16,619 nt of DNA, from assembly GCA_023247285.1 (NCBI GenBank), contig JAHFGU010000021.1:1-16619 (forward strand), read 5' to 3'. The notes beneath the pieces are model-generated. The model had not been told where the DNA came from. It saw only the letters and a program-made list of their open reading frames with translations, and made no database searches. Numbering within the stretch: the stretch's first letter is position 1; each line of letters starts with the position of its first letter. This document shows positions 7,683-14,981 of this stretch, one piece after another. This stretch comes from Candidatus Omnitrophota bacterium. Its GTDB lineage: Bacteria; Omnitrophota; Koll11; Aquiviventales; Aquiviventaceae. Made by a program: the position numbers and the translations under genes.

Positions 7683-8018
7683 ATGGAAACAGCCGTGCTG
7701 CCTGTCCAAGAGGGTCGGAAGCGGGGCCGGTGGAGCGCCGAACAGAAGCTCGCCGTGCTGCAGGAATGGCGCCAGGGCATCCCAGCCGAGGAGGTCTGCC
7801 GGCGGCATGGCCTCCACGCTGGCCAGCTGCACCGCTGGAAACAGGCCATGGATCGTGGCCTCAAGGACCAGGGCGAGCTGATCCCCAAGAGTCAGGTGGC
7901 GATCCTCGAGAGGAAAGTAGAGGAGCTGGAGCGCGCCTTGGGCCGCAAGGCGCTGGAAGTCGACGTGTTAAAAAAAGCCTACGCGCTCAAGGGGCTCAAG
8001 TTACCCGAGGGGATGTAA
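7683..8018 (+). CDS. IS3-family transposase OrfA
   Basis: A 111-residue DNA-binding subunit of the IS3 transposase. RGRWSAEQKLAVLQEWRQG followed by EEVCRRHGLHAGQLHRWKQ forms the helix-turn-helix that recognises the terminal repeats (about residues 14-58). A leucine-zipper-like segment (about 75-100: ILERKVEELERALGRK, LEVDVLKKAYALKG) follows and mediates oligomerisation in the family. The strong AGGAGG ribosome site fixes the ATG at 7683. The run of A at 7970-7976, in codons AAA AAA, is where ribosomes would slip -1 to make the OrfAB fusion. OrfA itself looks intact, so it could still act as a repressor or DNA-binding protein, though the fusion partner is broken. Confidence 0.85.
   Translation: METAVLPVQEGRKRGRWSAEQKLAVLQEWRQGIPAEEVCRRHGLHAGQLHRWKQAMDRGLKDQGELIPKSQVAILERKVEELERALGRKALEVDVLKKAYALKGLKLPEGM
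7970..7976 (+). other. Programmed -1 frameshift site (A AAA AAA)
   Basis: Seven A residues in the phase A AAA AAA relative to orfA, followed by G. Slippage by -1 leads straight into the orfB frame, which is open from here, and the overlap of the two frames is about 40 nt. This is the normal way IS3-family elements make OrfAB. Confidence 0.65.
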
Positions 8019-8695
8019 GATGGCTCGTCCGGACGACCGGCGCCTCGGTGAGCCTGGTCTGCCAGGTCCTGGCGCGGCCCCGGAGCCGGTTCTACTACCG
8101 GCGGAGACTCCGACGCCCCCGCGCAGGTGGGCGGCGGCACGAGGGGCGGGTCAGCGTCCGAGAGCTGAATCGGCGCTGGGCCTCGGACATCACAAGCATC
8201 AAGGTCTGAAACGGAGAGAAAGGCCGCTTGGCGGTCATCATCGACTGCGCCGATCGATCCGTGGTGGCGTGGCGGTGGGCGCGTCGGCTGCCCTCGACGG
8301 TGCTGCAGGAACTGGTCCGGGAGGCGGTTTTCCGGCGCTTCGGCCCCGACGCGGCCCTGGCTCGAGGGATCGAGTTCCTCTCGGACAATGGGCCGGAGTA
8401 CGCCTGCCAGCACCTGCGAACGGTCCTCCAGGGCTTCGGGATGGTGGCCTGCCGCACGCCCTGCCGGAGTCCCGAATCCAACGGGCTGGCCGAGGCCTTC
8501 TTCGGCAGCTTCAAGCGGGACTACGTCTACCAGGCCGAGCTGGAGAGCTTCGATGGAGTGGGTCAGCAGCTAGCCGGCTGGATGCAGGACTACAACGAGG
8601 TCGCGCCGCACAGCGCCCTCGGGATGAGGGCGCCAGGACCGTTCTATCGAGCCTGGAAGCAGTCACAACTCACACGCATCCCTGTCCAAAAATAG
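7976..8695 (+). pseudogene. IS3-family transposase OrfB, broken
   Basis: The DDE integrase-type catalytic subunit, readable in one frame but damaged twice. The N-terminal part (GASVSLVCQVLARPRSRFYYRR) jumps directly to RRHEGRVSVRELNRRWASDITSIKV, so the roughly 60-residue HTH_21-type segment that usually lies between seems deleted in frame. Then TGA at 8207-8209 stops translation after SIKV; relatives typically have Trp or another residue there, and the same frame continues with NGEKGRLAVIIDCADRSVVAW. The catalytic residues remain: D in WASDIT, D in FLSDNGPEY, and E in NGLAEAFF, exactly 35 residues after the second D. TTG at 8228 could restart a 155-residue fragment, but it lacks the first catalytic D. 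The final TAG (8693-8695) lies inside the right repeat, as is common in IS3 elements. Confidence 0.8.
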
Positions 8696-8708
8696 GTGGA
8701 GCAGTACA
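8681..8708 (-). repeat. Right terminal inverted repeat of the IS3-family element
   Basis: A 28-bp arm; its reverse complement starts TGTACTGCTCCAC and ends TGGACAGG, pairing with 7630-7658. It contains the orfB stop codon. The terminal 5'-TG...CA-3' ends agree with the family rule. Confidence 0.88.
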
Positions 8709-8741
8709 GGCAAAAAAGCAACAGCGGCAAGGGTAAGGTGT
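8709..8741. other. 33-bp gap between the IS and the ftsA stop
   Basis: It contains a short A6/T6 run and no start codon, ribosome site or hairpin on the minus strand. In a normal cluster ftsZ would start here or shortly after; none of the six short translations resembles the FtsZ N-terminus. Confidence 0.6.
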
Positions 8742-9875
8742 CTAAAAATACTCGGTCAACAATTGTTTGGTGCCGTCAACCAACCGGTTGAAGAACCGTC
8801 CGGACGCCTGCATCTCACTTCGTTGTCCTAACGCCATGCCCAGCAGTCCAATAGCACCACTGAGGCCGACTTGCCGCGGCATATCCTCGCTCCTCTGGGT
8901 CCTGGAGCTGCGACACAGCTGCACCGGTATGCCGGTAGTGCGCTCCAGCCATTCCACAAAACCATCCACCAGCGCCGCGCGGCCACCGGCGAGCGCTATG
9001 CTCGGTTTGGGTCGTCCAGCCAGCAGCTGCGCCAGCGGCTGTTCAAGGCCTGCCCAATGCGCGGTCACCAGGTCGCGCACTTCAGGCTTCCGGCACGCTG
9101 TCCCTTCCAGGCTCCAGGCGACGGCTTGATCCAGCGTGATCTGAAACGTGCTGGCAATCCGCCCTGCCAGTTGGACGCCGCCGCCAGGGATCACCACCGC
9201 CGCCTCAAGGCTGCCTTCCGCAAAAACTGCGAGATCCGAGTTATGGCCTGAGAGGTCGACGACCAGCACCCGCTGGCGCAAACGCATCTCCTCCGGCAAG
9301 CACGCCAGCCCGGCGGACAGACCATAGTAGAGCTGCTCGACTTCCAGGCCGGCGCCTTCCACGGCCTGGACGACCGCCCGGCGCGCCGACAGCGGCAGCG
9401 TCAAGATGTGGAACGCGCCAAACAGCCGGGTCGCGGCCAAGCCCCGTGGGTCGCGGATATCCGCGAAGCCGTTGCCGGTATAGCTCAGCGCAGCAACCTG
9501 CAGCGGCTCTCGATCGACCCCAAGGATACGGTCCACCGCCATGGCCTGGAGCCGCTGAAGATCATGGTTGCGGATCCTCACCGGTTCGTCGCCCAGCAAG
9601 ATGGACACGCGGACCTGTTCGCTGAGCAGGGCCGGATGGGTCAGGGCTACGCGGGCCCGATGCAGGTCTCCCGGCACCCCAGCGGCTTCGATGGCCTGCT
9701 CAATGGTGCGGCTGACAAGCAGCAAATCGCCCAGCCAGCCTTCCCAGACGACAGGATAGGAGACCACGCTCGTGCCCAAGAGCTGCCAGGCTCCCTGCTC
9801 TTGCGCCTGTCCGATCGCGCATGCGACCTTCGTCGAACCGAGATCGAGCGCGACGAGCGGCAGGGGGGGACGCAT
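8742..9875 (-). CDS. ftsA: Divergent cell-division protein FtsA
   Basis: A 377-residue actin-like ATPase expected to tether FtsZ filaments to the inner membrane. Phosphate-1 is recognisable (LVALDLGSTKVACAIG, residues 7-22), the 1C region spans about 72-165, and GGRAALVDGFVEWLE (297-311) fits the adenosine motif. Phosphate-2 is altered: VVDLSGHNSDLAVF (205-218) instead of the usual DxGGGTTDxxVF. The last 20 residues (GRFFNRLVDGTKQLLTEYF) form the amphipathic membrane-targeting helix expected of FtsA. It is shorter than the usual 400-420 residues. The start ATG overlaps the ftsQ stop as TGATG, and the position after ftsQ supports the identity; an actin-like PilM-type protein is the main alternative. 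The expected next gene, ftsZ, is absent and an IS begins 33 bp beyond the stop. Confidence 0.82.
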   Translation of the reverse strand: MRPPLPLVALDLGSTKVACAIGQAQEQGAWQLLGTSVVSYPVVWEGWLGDLLLVSRTIEQAIEAAGVPGDLHRARVALTHPALLSEQVRVSILLGDEPVRIRNHDLQRLQAMAVDRILGVDREPLQVAALSYTGNGFADIRDPRGLAATRLFGAFHILTLPLSARRAVVQAVEGAGLEVEQLYYGLSAGLACLPEEMRLRQRVLVVDLSGHNSDLAVFAEGSLEAAVVIPGGGVQLAGRIASTFQITLDQAVAWSLEGTACRKPEVRDLVTAHWAGLEQPLAQLLAGRPKPSIALAGGRAALVDGFVEWLERTTGIPVQLCRSSRTQRSEDMPRQVGLSGAIGLLGMALGQRSEMQASGRFFNRLVDGTKQLLTEYF

Positions 9876-10678
9876 CAGCGCGTGGCCTGCGGCCCGACGA
9901 CGGGGTCCTGGAACCGCACATCAATGTACGCGACGCTCATCGATTGATGAGCGATGGCCTTCAAGGCCCCGCGCAGACGCTCGAGCTGGGCATCCAGGTC
10001 GCGCTCGGCGCCGCAGCGGACTTCCATGTCGCCGGCGAGCAGCAGGCGGATCTGCTCAGGATCCGCCACGTTGATTCCCTGCGCCAAGCGGGAAATGACG
10101 GCTGGCGACCGCTTCAGCCGCGCGCGCACGCGGAGCGCTACCTGCAGCCTGGGATCGTCATGCAGACGGCCAGGACGGAGAGCTCCTCGGCTGAATCCGA
10201 TCAACTGGACGAGGCGTTCCTGGGGCAACGCAGTTCCCTCTGGCAGGATGAACCCGTCCGCATCGACCAGAAACCACGGCGCGGGTTGTCCCTCGAGCCG
10301 GACTTGGGCCACCGGCACGCGCGGCAGGACCGTGATCTGGATGGTGTCCGGCAGCCGGCGCTGCACCTGGATGGCTTTCGCCGCCGGCTGTTGCGTATGC
10401 AGCGCGTCGGCCAGCGCGTTCAGATCCACCATCCAGATATTGCGGCCGACGAGCGGTTCATCAATGTGGAGCGCGGAGCCTTCCGGCATGGCCACGGTGG
10501 TGATGTGGAACGCGTCGGTCGAACGGACGAGGATGCTCACGCCCCAGGCTGCCCCGCCCAACGCCAGCGCGGCCAGGAGAACCTGCGAGGCGGCTACACG
10601 GCGCGCCACAATCCCGCACCCGCGGAGCGCCAGCGGGATAAGACCGGTCCGCTGGCGACGGCTCTTGCGCCCGCGCAT
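9875..10678 (-). CDS. ftsQ: Cell-division protein FtsQ (POTRA domain)
   Basis: A 267-residue bitopic division protein of the FtsQ/DivIB family. A basic cytoplasmic head (MRGRKSRRQR) precedes one membrane helix at about residues 31-52 (SQVLLAALALGGAAWGVSIL). The periplasmic POTRA-like domain follows at about 57-125 (FHITTVAMPEG...GRNIWMVDLNAL...RRLPDTIQITVLPRVPVA), then the FtsQ beta domain with WFLVDADGFILPEG. It connects the FtsA/FtsZ ring to septal wall synthesis in the family. I start at ATG 10678, where it overlaps the ddl stop by one base (TGATG); the frame is open 12 codons further into ddl, without a better start. Sequence conservation is low as usual for FtsQ, so the assignment rests on domain order plus the ddl-ftsQ-ftsA position. 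Confidence 0.88.
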   Translation of the reverse strand: MRGRKSRRQRTGLIPLALRGCGIVARRVAASQVLLAALALGGAAWGVSILVRSTDAFHITTVAMPEGSALHIDEPLVGRNIWMVDLNALADALHTQQPAAKAIQVQRRLPDTIQITVLPRVPVAQVRLEGQPAPWFLVDADGFILPEGTALPQERLVQLIGFSRGALRPGRLHDDPRLQVALRVRARLKRSPAVISRLAQGINVADPEQIRLLLAGDMEVRCGAERDLDAQLERLRGALKAIAHQSMSVAYIDVRFQDPVVGPQATR

Positions 10679-11640
10679 CACGCCGCCTGTGCCAAGCGCT
10701 GGCTGTCGTGCCACGCCATCTGCACCAAGCGCTCGCAGACATCCGCATAGGCCAGCTGCATGCAGGCTGCCGCTTTCGGAATGAGGCTCGTCGGCGTGAA
10801 ACCAGGAATGGTGTTCAACTCGAGGATAACCGCCACGCCGCTGGAGGTCAGAATGAGATCGGACCGGGATAGATGCCGGCAGCCCAGCGCGCGATGCGCG
10901 GCTAGGCCGGCGACCTGCACCGCGCGTGTGGTAGCCGCATCCAGCGGCGCAGGAACCAGGTAGGAGGTGGCCCCGGACGTGTATTTCGCGCTGAAATCAA
11001 AGAAGGGATGCGTGGGGCGAATTTCCACCACCGGCAGGGCCTCGTCCCCGAGCACCCCGGCGGTCATCTCACGGCCTTCAATGAACTCCTCGATGAGCGC
11101 TTGCGGGCCGTACCGGCGTGTTTCCGCCAGCGCAGCCGGCAGCTGCGCCGGCTCGCGCACCAGCGACACCCCGATGCTGGAGCCTTGATCCACCGGTTTC
11201 ACCACGATGGGAAACGACCATCCCGGCAGCGGATCGCCTGAAGCCGAGGCGTCGATCAGTGTCCATCGCGGCACGGCAAGTCCGGCGGCGGCGAAGCGCT
11301 GGCGCGAGAGCACCTTGTCCATCCCGAGGCGGCTGGCCTGCGCATCTGAACCGGTGTACGCCAGGTGCAACTCTTCGCAAATATCCTGCACGGTCCCATC
11401 CTCGCCAAAGGCGCCGTGCAACGCCAGAAAGACGACGTCGGGTGCCACCCGGTCCAACGCGGCACGCACCCATGTCCTCGCCTCTGGCACCGTCAGGCGG
11501 ACCGGCACGGTGATCGGATCGACGACCCTCCAGCCACACCCGCGGAGCGCCTCGACAACCCCGCGGCCGCTCTGAAGGGAAATGGCGTGCTCCGCCGATG
11601 GGCCGCCCATCAACACCGCCACCCGCAAGGTCCGGGTCAT
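10678..11640 (-). CDS. ddl: D-alanine--D-alanine ligase
   Basis: A 320-residue ATP-grasp enzyme that joins two D-Ala with ATP to supply the end of the peptidoglycan stem peptide. The N-terminus has MGGPSAEHAISLQSG with the substrate-binding Glu at 17. LHGAFGEDGTVQ (74-85), YTGSDAQASRLGMDK (95-109), VVKPVDQGSSIGVS (146-159, ATP lysine and Ser loop), KYTSGATSYLVPA (219-231) and ELNTIPGFTPTSL (274-286, metal-binding) are all at normal spacing. The length is typical. The ATG at 11640 overlaps the murB stop as ATGA. The YLVPA and Lys-Tyr block is of the D-Ala-D-Ala type, with nothing suggesting D-lactate or D-Ser specificity, though this is inferred by eye. Confidence 0.96.
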   Translation of the reverse strand: MTRTLRVAVLMGGPSAEHAISLQSGRGVVEALRGCGWRVVDPITVPVRLTVPEARTWVRAALDRVAPDVVFLALHGAFGEDGTVQDICEELHLAYTGSDAQASRLGMDKVLSRQRFAAAGLAVPRWTLIDASASGDPLPGWSFPIVVKPVDQGSSIGVSLVREPAQLPAALAETRRYGPQALIEEFIEGREMTAGVLGDEALPVVEIRPTHPFFDFSAKYTSGATSYLVPAPLDAATTRAVQVAGLAAHRALGCRHLSRSDLILTSSGVAVILELNTIPGFTPTSLIPKAAACMQLAYADVCERLVQMAWHDSQRLAQAA

Positions 11641-12521
11641 CGCCGCTCCCCAATCAGCCGGACTTCGGGCTCCAAGTGGATCGCGAACCGCTCGGCCACG
11701 CGCTGCCGCACATGCTCCATTAAGGACAGCACATCATCGCACGTCGCCTGACCCGTATTGACGATGAAATTCGCGTGCCGGACCGACACCTGCGCATCGC
11801 CGATCCGTGCCCCCTTCAGCCCGGCCTCGTCAATGAGCCGCCCGGCGCTTCGTCCGGAGGGATTCTTGAATGCGCAGCCGGCGGAAGGCAAGCGCACTTC
11901 CTGCGTCGTGTTCCGGTACGTGAGGGCTTTTCTGATGAGCTCGTACGCCTCAGCCGGCGGAACCTTTTTGAACGCAAGATCAACGGCGGTGATGATGCCC
12001 GGTTCGAGCGCCGCATAGCGATAGTTGAAGTGCAGCTCGGCCCGTTCGATGACGCGGACGCGGCCCTCCAGGGTCACCAGCTCGATGCGCCGGACAAACC
12101 GGCCGATCTCCTGGGCGTTCATCGTCACAGCGCCGCCGACCTGACCCGGCAGGCCGGCCAATGCCTCCAGGTCCCCCCATCCGCGCTGGGTGGCGAGGAC
12201 CACCAGGCGTTGCGTCAGCACGGACGCACCGCAGCGCACGCGGGCGTCGGGATCGTCCGGCCGGCTCAGCTCGTGCACCATCCGGAAGCCTGCTCCAAGG
12301 TGCATCACCAACCCTCGGAGGCCGCGATCGGCGGCCAGCGTGTTCGTCCCCCCGCCGATCACCGACACGGGCAAGCCGAGCGCGCGGGCCTCCCGAAGCG
12401 CGTCCACCAGCTCGTCCAGCGTTGAGGGCTCAGCGAACCATTCCGCCGGGCCGCCGATGCGAAAGCTGGTGTGGTTAGCGAGCGGCTCGTGGCGCCGAAC
12501 GCAATTGAGCGGCCACGTCAT
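11637..12521 (-). CDS. murB: UDP-N-acetylenolpyruvoylglucosamine reductase
   Basis: A 294-residue FAD enzyme that reduces UDP-GlcNAc-enolpyruvate to UDP-MurNAc with NADPH. The FAD domain begins NHTSFRIGGPAEWF (17-29) and includes GGGTNTLAAD (57-66) and GLPGQVGGAVTMNA (123-136). The catalytic Arg sits in FNYRYA (near 168), and the Glu in LEPEVRLIG (284). The proton-donor position is Cys216 in PSAGCAFKNP, where many relatives have Ser. The absence of the extra loop of E. coli-type enzymes and the SAGRLIDEAGLKG block point to the shorter type II group. The start at ATG 12521, with GGAGAC upstream, overlaps the end of murC by 47 nt; the frame extends further upstream only inside murC. Confidence 0.95.
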   Translation of the reverse strand: MTWPLNCVRRHEPLANHTSFRIGGPAEWFAEPSTLDELVDALREARALGLPVSVIGGGTNTLAADRGLRGLVMHLGAGFRMVHELSRPDDPDARVRCGASVLTQRLVVLATQRGWGDLEALAGLPGQVGGAVTMNAQEIGRFVRRIELVTLEGRVRVIERAELHFNYRYAALEPGIITAVDLAFKKVPPAEAYELIRKALTYRNTTQEVRLPSAGCAFKNPSGRSAGRLIDEAGLKGARIGDAQVSVRHANFIVNTGQATCDDVLSLMEHVRQRVAERFAIHLEPEVRLIGERR

Positions 12522-13875
12522 GACACAGGTCTCCAATGTCACCCGCCCCAAGAAAAAAGATCGTATCGCCGGGCTGCGCGACACGGCCCACATAGGAACG
12601 CAGCTCCGGCTTCGGCACATACCGGACCCACGGATGCCCGTGCTTGCGGATCAGCGTCGCCAAGCGTTCGCCTGAGATCCCGGGAATGGGCGGCTCAAAC
12701 GCTCCATAGATGTCCGTCACGATGACGCCGTCCGCGCCGTCAAAGCAGGCCGTCAGCTCCCGCTCGAGCGACTGCGTCCTGGTGAAACGGTGCGGCTGGA
12801 ACACCACGAGCCGGTGGCTGGCCGCGCGCGTGTCCGCCGCCAGCGTGGCGCGAATTTCGGATGGATGATGCGCATAATCCTCAATAAAGCGGATGTCCCG
12901 CGGCAGATGCATGACTTCGAAGCGGCGCCGCGTGCCCTGGAAGGCGGCAAGCCCATCGCGGATCGTCGTCAGGGTCAGGTCCAAGCAGAGGCCGAGGCTG
13001 ATGACCCCCAACGCGTTGAGGACGTTGTGCCGACCCGGCACCTGCAAATGGAATGCGCCCAGATCCCGCCCGTTGTAGCGGGCGCGGAATCGGCTCCCCT
13101 GCCCGTGGAGGCTGATCTGCTCCGCCGTGACGTCAGCGCCCGGCTGGAACCCGTACCCGATCATGCCAGGCGCGTGGAGGCATTGGCGGATGATCGGGTC
13201 GTCCGTGCATCGGATCAGCAGACCCCCCGGTCGGATCTGGGCCGCAAACCGCTCGAAGGCTTGGATCAACCGCTCGAAGGTTTGGTAATAGTTGAGATGT
13301 TCCCGATCAATGTTGGTGATGATCGCAATCGTCGGCATCAGATGGAGGAAGGAGCCGTCGGATTCATCCGTCTCCGCCACCATGTAGGTGCCCCGGCCAT
13401 GCCGCGCGTTGGCCCCCAGCGAGAGCATGATCCCGCCGACGACCACCGTTGGATCCCACCCGGCTTCCAGGAGCAGCTGCGAGGCCATCCCCGAGGTCGT
13501 CGTCTTTCCGTGCGCCCCGGCCACCCCAACAAGCTGCCGTCCATCGGCAAGGGCGGCCAACAGTTCACCTCGCGTGAGCACGCGTAGCCCCCGCTCTCGG
13601 GCCTCGCGCAGCTCAGGCTCATCGGCAGAGACGGCAGAACTGTAAATGACGGTCTGGCAATCCAGATGGTCGGGCGCGTGGCCCACGTGCAAGGACGCCC
13701 CGCGCTCCTGCAAGCGATGCGTCACGCCGTTTAATTTGGTATCGCACCCAGACACTTGGTAGCCGCGCTCAAGGCAAATGCCGGCCAGCCCGCTCATGCC
13801 GATGCCCCCAATGCCAAGAAAATGCAGCTGTCCGTCCGGCAGCGCCGCGGATCGCTCCAGAAGCGTTGGCGTCAT
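12475..13875 (-). CDS. murC: UDP-N-acetylmuramate--L-alanine ligase
   Basis: A 466-residue cytoplasmic Mur ligase that adds L-Ala to UDP-MurNAc using ATP. The N-terminal UDP-binding domain has FLGIGGIGMSGLAGI (19-33) and SGCDTKLNGVT. The ATP loop is GAHGKTTT (120-127), followed by VAETDESDGSF and TNIDREHLNYY, the MurC family blocks. VPGRHNVLNALGV marks the Mur ligase HN motif, and IEDYAHHPSEIRATLAA is the MurC signature of the C-terminal domain. The length is normal. The ATG at 13875 overlaps the murG stop as ATGA; its 3' end overlaps murB by 47 nt, suggesting translational coupling. Confidence 0.97.
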   Translation of the reverse strand: MTPTLLERSAALPDGQLHFLGIGGIGMSGLAGICLERGYQVSGCDTKLNGVTHRLQERGASLHVGHAPDHLDCQTVIYSSAVSADEPELREARERGLRVLTRGELLAALADGRQLVGVAGAHGKTTTSGMASQLLLEAGWDPTVVVGGIMLSLGANARHGRGTYMVAETDESDGSFLHLMPTIAIITNIDREHLNYYQTFERLIQAFERFAAQIRPGGLLIRCTDDPIIRQCLHAPGMIGYGFQPGADVTAEQISLHGQGSRFRARYNGRDLGAFHLQVPGRHNVLNALGVISLGLCLDLTLTTIRDGLAAFQGTRRRFEVMHLPRDIRFIEDYAHHPSEIRATLAADTRAASHRLVVFQPHRFTRTQSLERELTACFDGADGVIVTDIYGAFEPPIPGISGERLATLIRKHGHPWVRYVPKPELRSYVGRVAQPGDTIFFLGAGDIGDLCHDVAAQLRSAPRAAR

Positions 13876-14981
13876 GAAGTGCCCCCAGCAACTTCCAGGA
13901 TCGCGCCGGTCAGCCGCTCGGCCGCATCTGGAACGGCCAGCGTGCGCATGCCCATCCGCATGGCCTCGCGGGCACCGGCGTCCGCGAGAATCCGACGGAT
14001 CGCCTCGAGCAGCAGGGCTGGAGCCAGCGCTGATTCTTCGATCACCATGGCGCCGCCGAGGGTCGCAACGAGCCGCGCATTGGCGCGCTGGTGGCCCTGC
14101 GCATGCGGATACGGAATGAGGATCGCAGGAAGCCCGCAGCGGGCCAACTCTGCGATGGTGGAGGCGCCGGCCCGCGCGATGACCAGATCCGCCGCCGCGT
14201 AGGCGTCCGCCATCCCCGTCACGAATGCGGCCACCTGGGCGGTCATTCCACGCTCGGCATAGGACCGGCGAACCATGGCCTCGTCCGCCGCGCCGGTCAA
14301 GTGCAGCACCTGCCAGCGTCCCCGTTCCTCATCCAGCGCGTGGGAGAGCGCGTCCACCACAATCCGGTTGACGGCGCGGGCGCCCTGGCTGCCGCCGATC
14401 ACGAGTAGGGTCGGCCGCGAGGCCTCGAAACCAGCGCGCGCAACGGCATCCATCCGGGACATCGTCCCGATCCGCGACCGCACCGGCAGCCCGGTTTGCA
14501 CCGCGCGACCCCAGGCTGAGTGCGGGAACGTGACCGCCACACGGTCGACCCAGCGCGCCAGCCAACGGTTCGCGCGGCCCATCACCACGTTTTGCTCATG
14601 GATGACGCATTTAATCCGATGCAGGCGCGCGGCCAGGACGACGGGCGCCGACACCCAGCCGCCGAATCCCACGACAATGTCCGGCCCGAATGACGCAAAG
14701 CATTGCGCGGCGCGCGACCAGAGCCTGCGGCTTTCGCCCAGCCGGTCCAACAGCCGGGGCTGCGCCAGCACCGGGATGGGGGCTACTGCCACCGCAGCGC
14801 CCGCGATCTCCCGGGCCAGCGCCTGCGCCCAACCGCCAGCCTGCGGCCGCTGCGCGTACCACACCCGCACATCCGCGCCGGTGCGGGCCAGCACGACGGC
14901 CGTTTCCAGCGCGGGAATCAAATGCCCCCCGCTGCCATCAGCGACAAAGAGCGCTTTAAGCCGGCGCGACCCGTTCAGCAT
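13872..14981 (-). CDS. murG: Lipid II synthase MurG (GlcNAc transferase)
   Basis: A 369-residue GT28 glycosyltransferase on the inner face of the membrane that adds GlcNAc to lipid I to give lipid II. VVGFGGWVSAPVVLAA (about 103-118), IHEQNVVMGRANRWLA (127-142) and VIGGSQGARAVN (194-205) are family blocks, and VIARAGASTIAELARCGLPAILIPYPHA carries the UDP-GlcNAc-binding region. The first glycine-rich loop reads ADGSGGHLIPAL (14-25) in place of the common GGTGGHxxPAL, a small change in a very conserved loop. The ATG at 14981 overlaps ftsW by 26 nt and no later start precedes this loop. Its stop overlaps the murC start as ATGA. Confidence 0.95.
   Translation of the reverse strand: MLNGSRRLKALFVADGSGGHLIPALETAVVLARTGADVRVWYAQRPQAGGWAQALAREIAGAAVAVAPIPVLAQPRLLDRLGESRRLWSRAAQCFASFGPDIVVGFGGWVSAPVVLAARLHRIKCVIHEQNVVMGRANRWLARWVDRVAVTFPHSAWGRAVQTGLPVRSRIGTMSRMDAVARAGFEASRPTLLVIGGSQGARAVNRIVVDALSHALDEERGRWQVLHLTGAADEAMVRRSYAERGMTAQVAAFVTGMADAYAAADLVIARAGASTIAELARCGLPAILIPYPHAQGHQRANARLVATLGGAMVIEESALAPALLLEAIRRILADAGAREAMRMGMRTLAVPDAAERLTGAILEVAGGTS

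Larger units (their letters stand above)
7630..8708 (+). mobile_element. IS3-family insertion sequence, decayed
   Basis: A 1079-bp element bounded by imperfect terminal inverted repeats beginning 5'-TGT, containing orfA, an A7 slippery site and an orfB with the DDE integrase core, the standard IS3 plan. It runs opposite to the surrounding genes and lies between ftsA and yggS. IS3 elements are usually 1.2-1.5 kb; the short length matches an apparent internal deletion of about 60 codons in orfB, which also has an in-frame TGA, so the copy cannot make its own transposase. No exact target duplication is seen: the left flank ends AGGCAGA and the right flank begins GGCAAAA. I cannot name the IS or its subgroup without a database comparison. 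Confidence 0.88.

Noticed and set aside
8207..8209. TGA in orfB read as a sense codon (altered genetic code or selenocysteine)
   Set aside because: TGA is the functional stop of many host genes here (ileS, proC, lgt, ftsQ, ddl and the ATGA junctions), and there is no selenocysteine hairpin evident after it. A nonsense mutation in a decaying transposase is simpler.
7683..8695. A new defence or cargo system carried by the insertion
   Set aside because: Everything between the inverted repeats is explained by IS3 orfA and broken orfB; there is no room for cargo genes.
8709..8741. Possible rho-independent terminator after ftsA (T6 run on the minus strand)
   Set aside because: No GC-rich stem precedes the T run; only the homopolymer is present.
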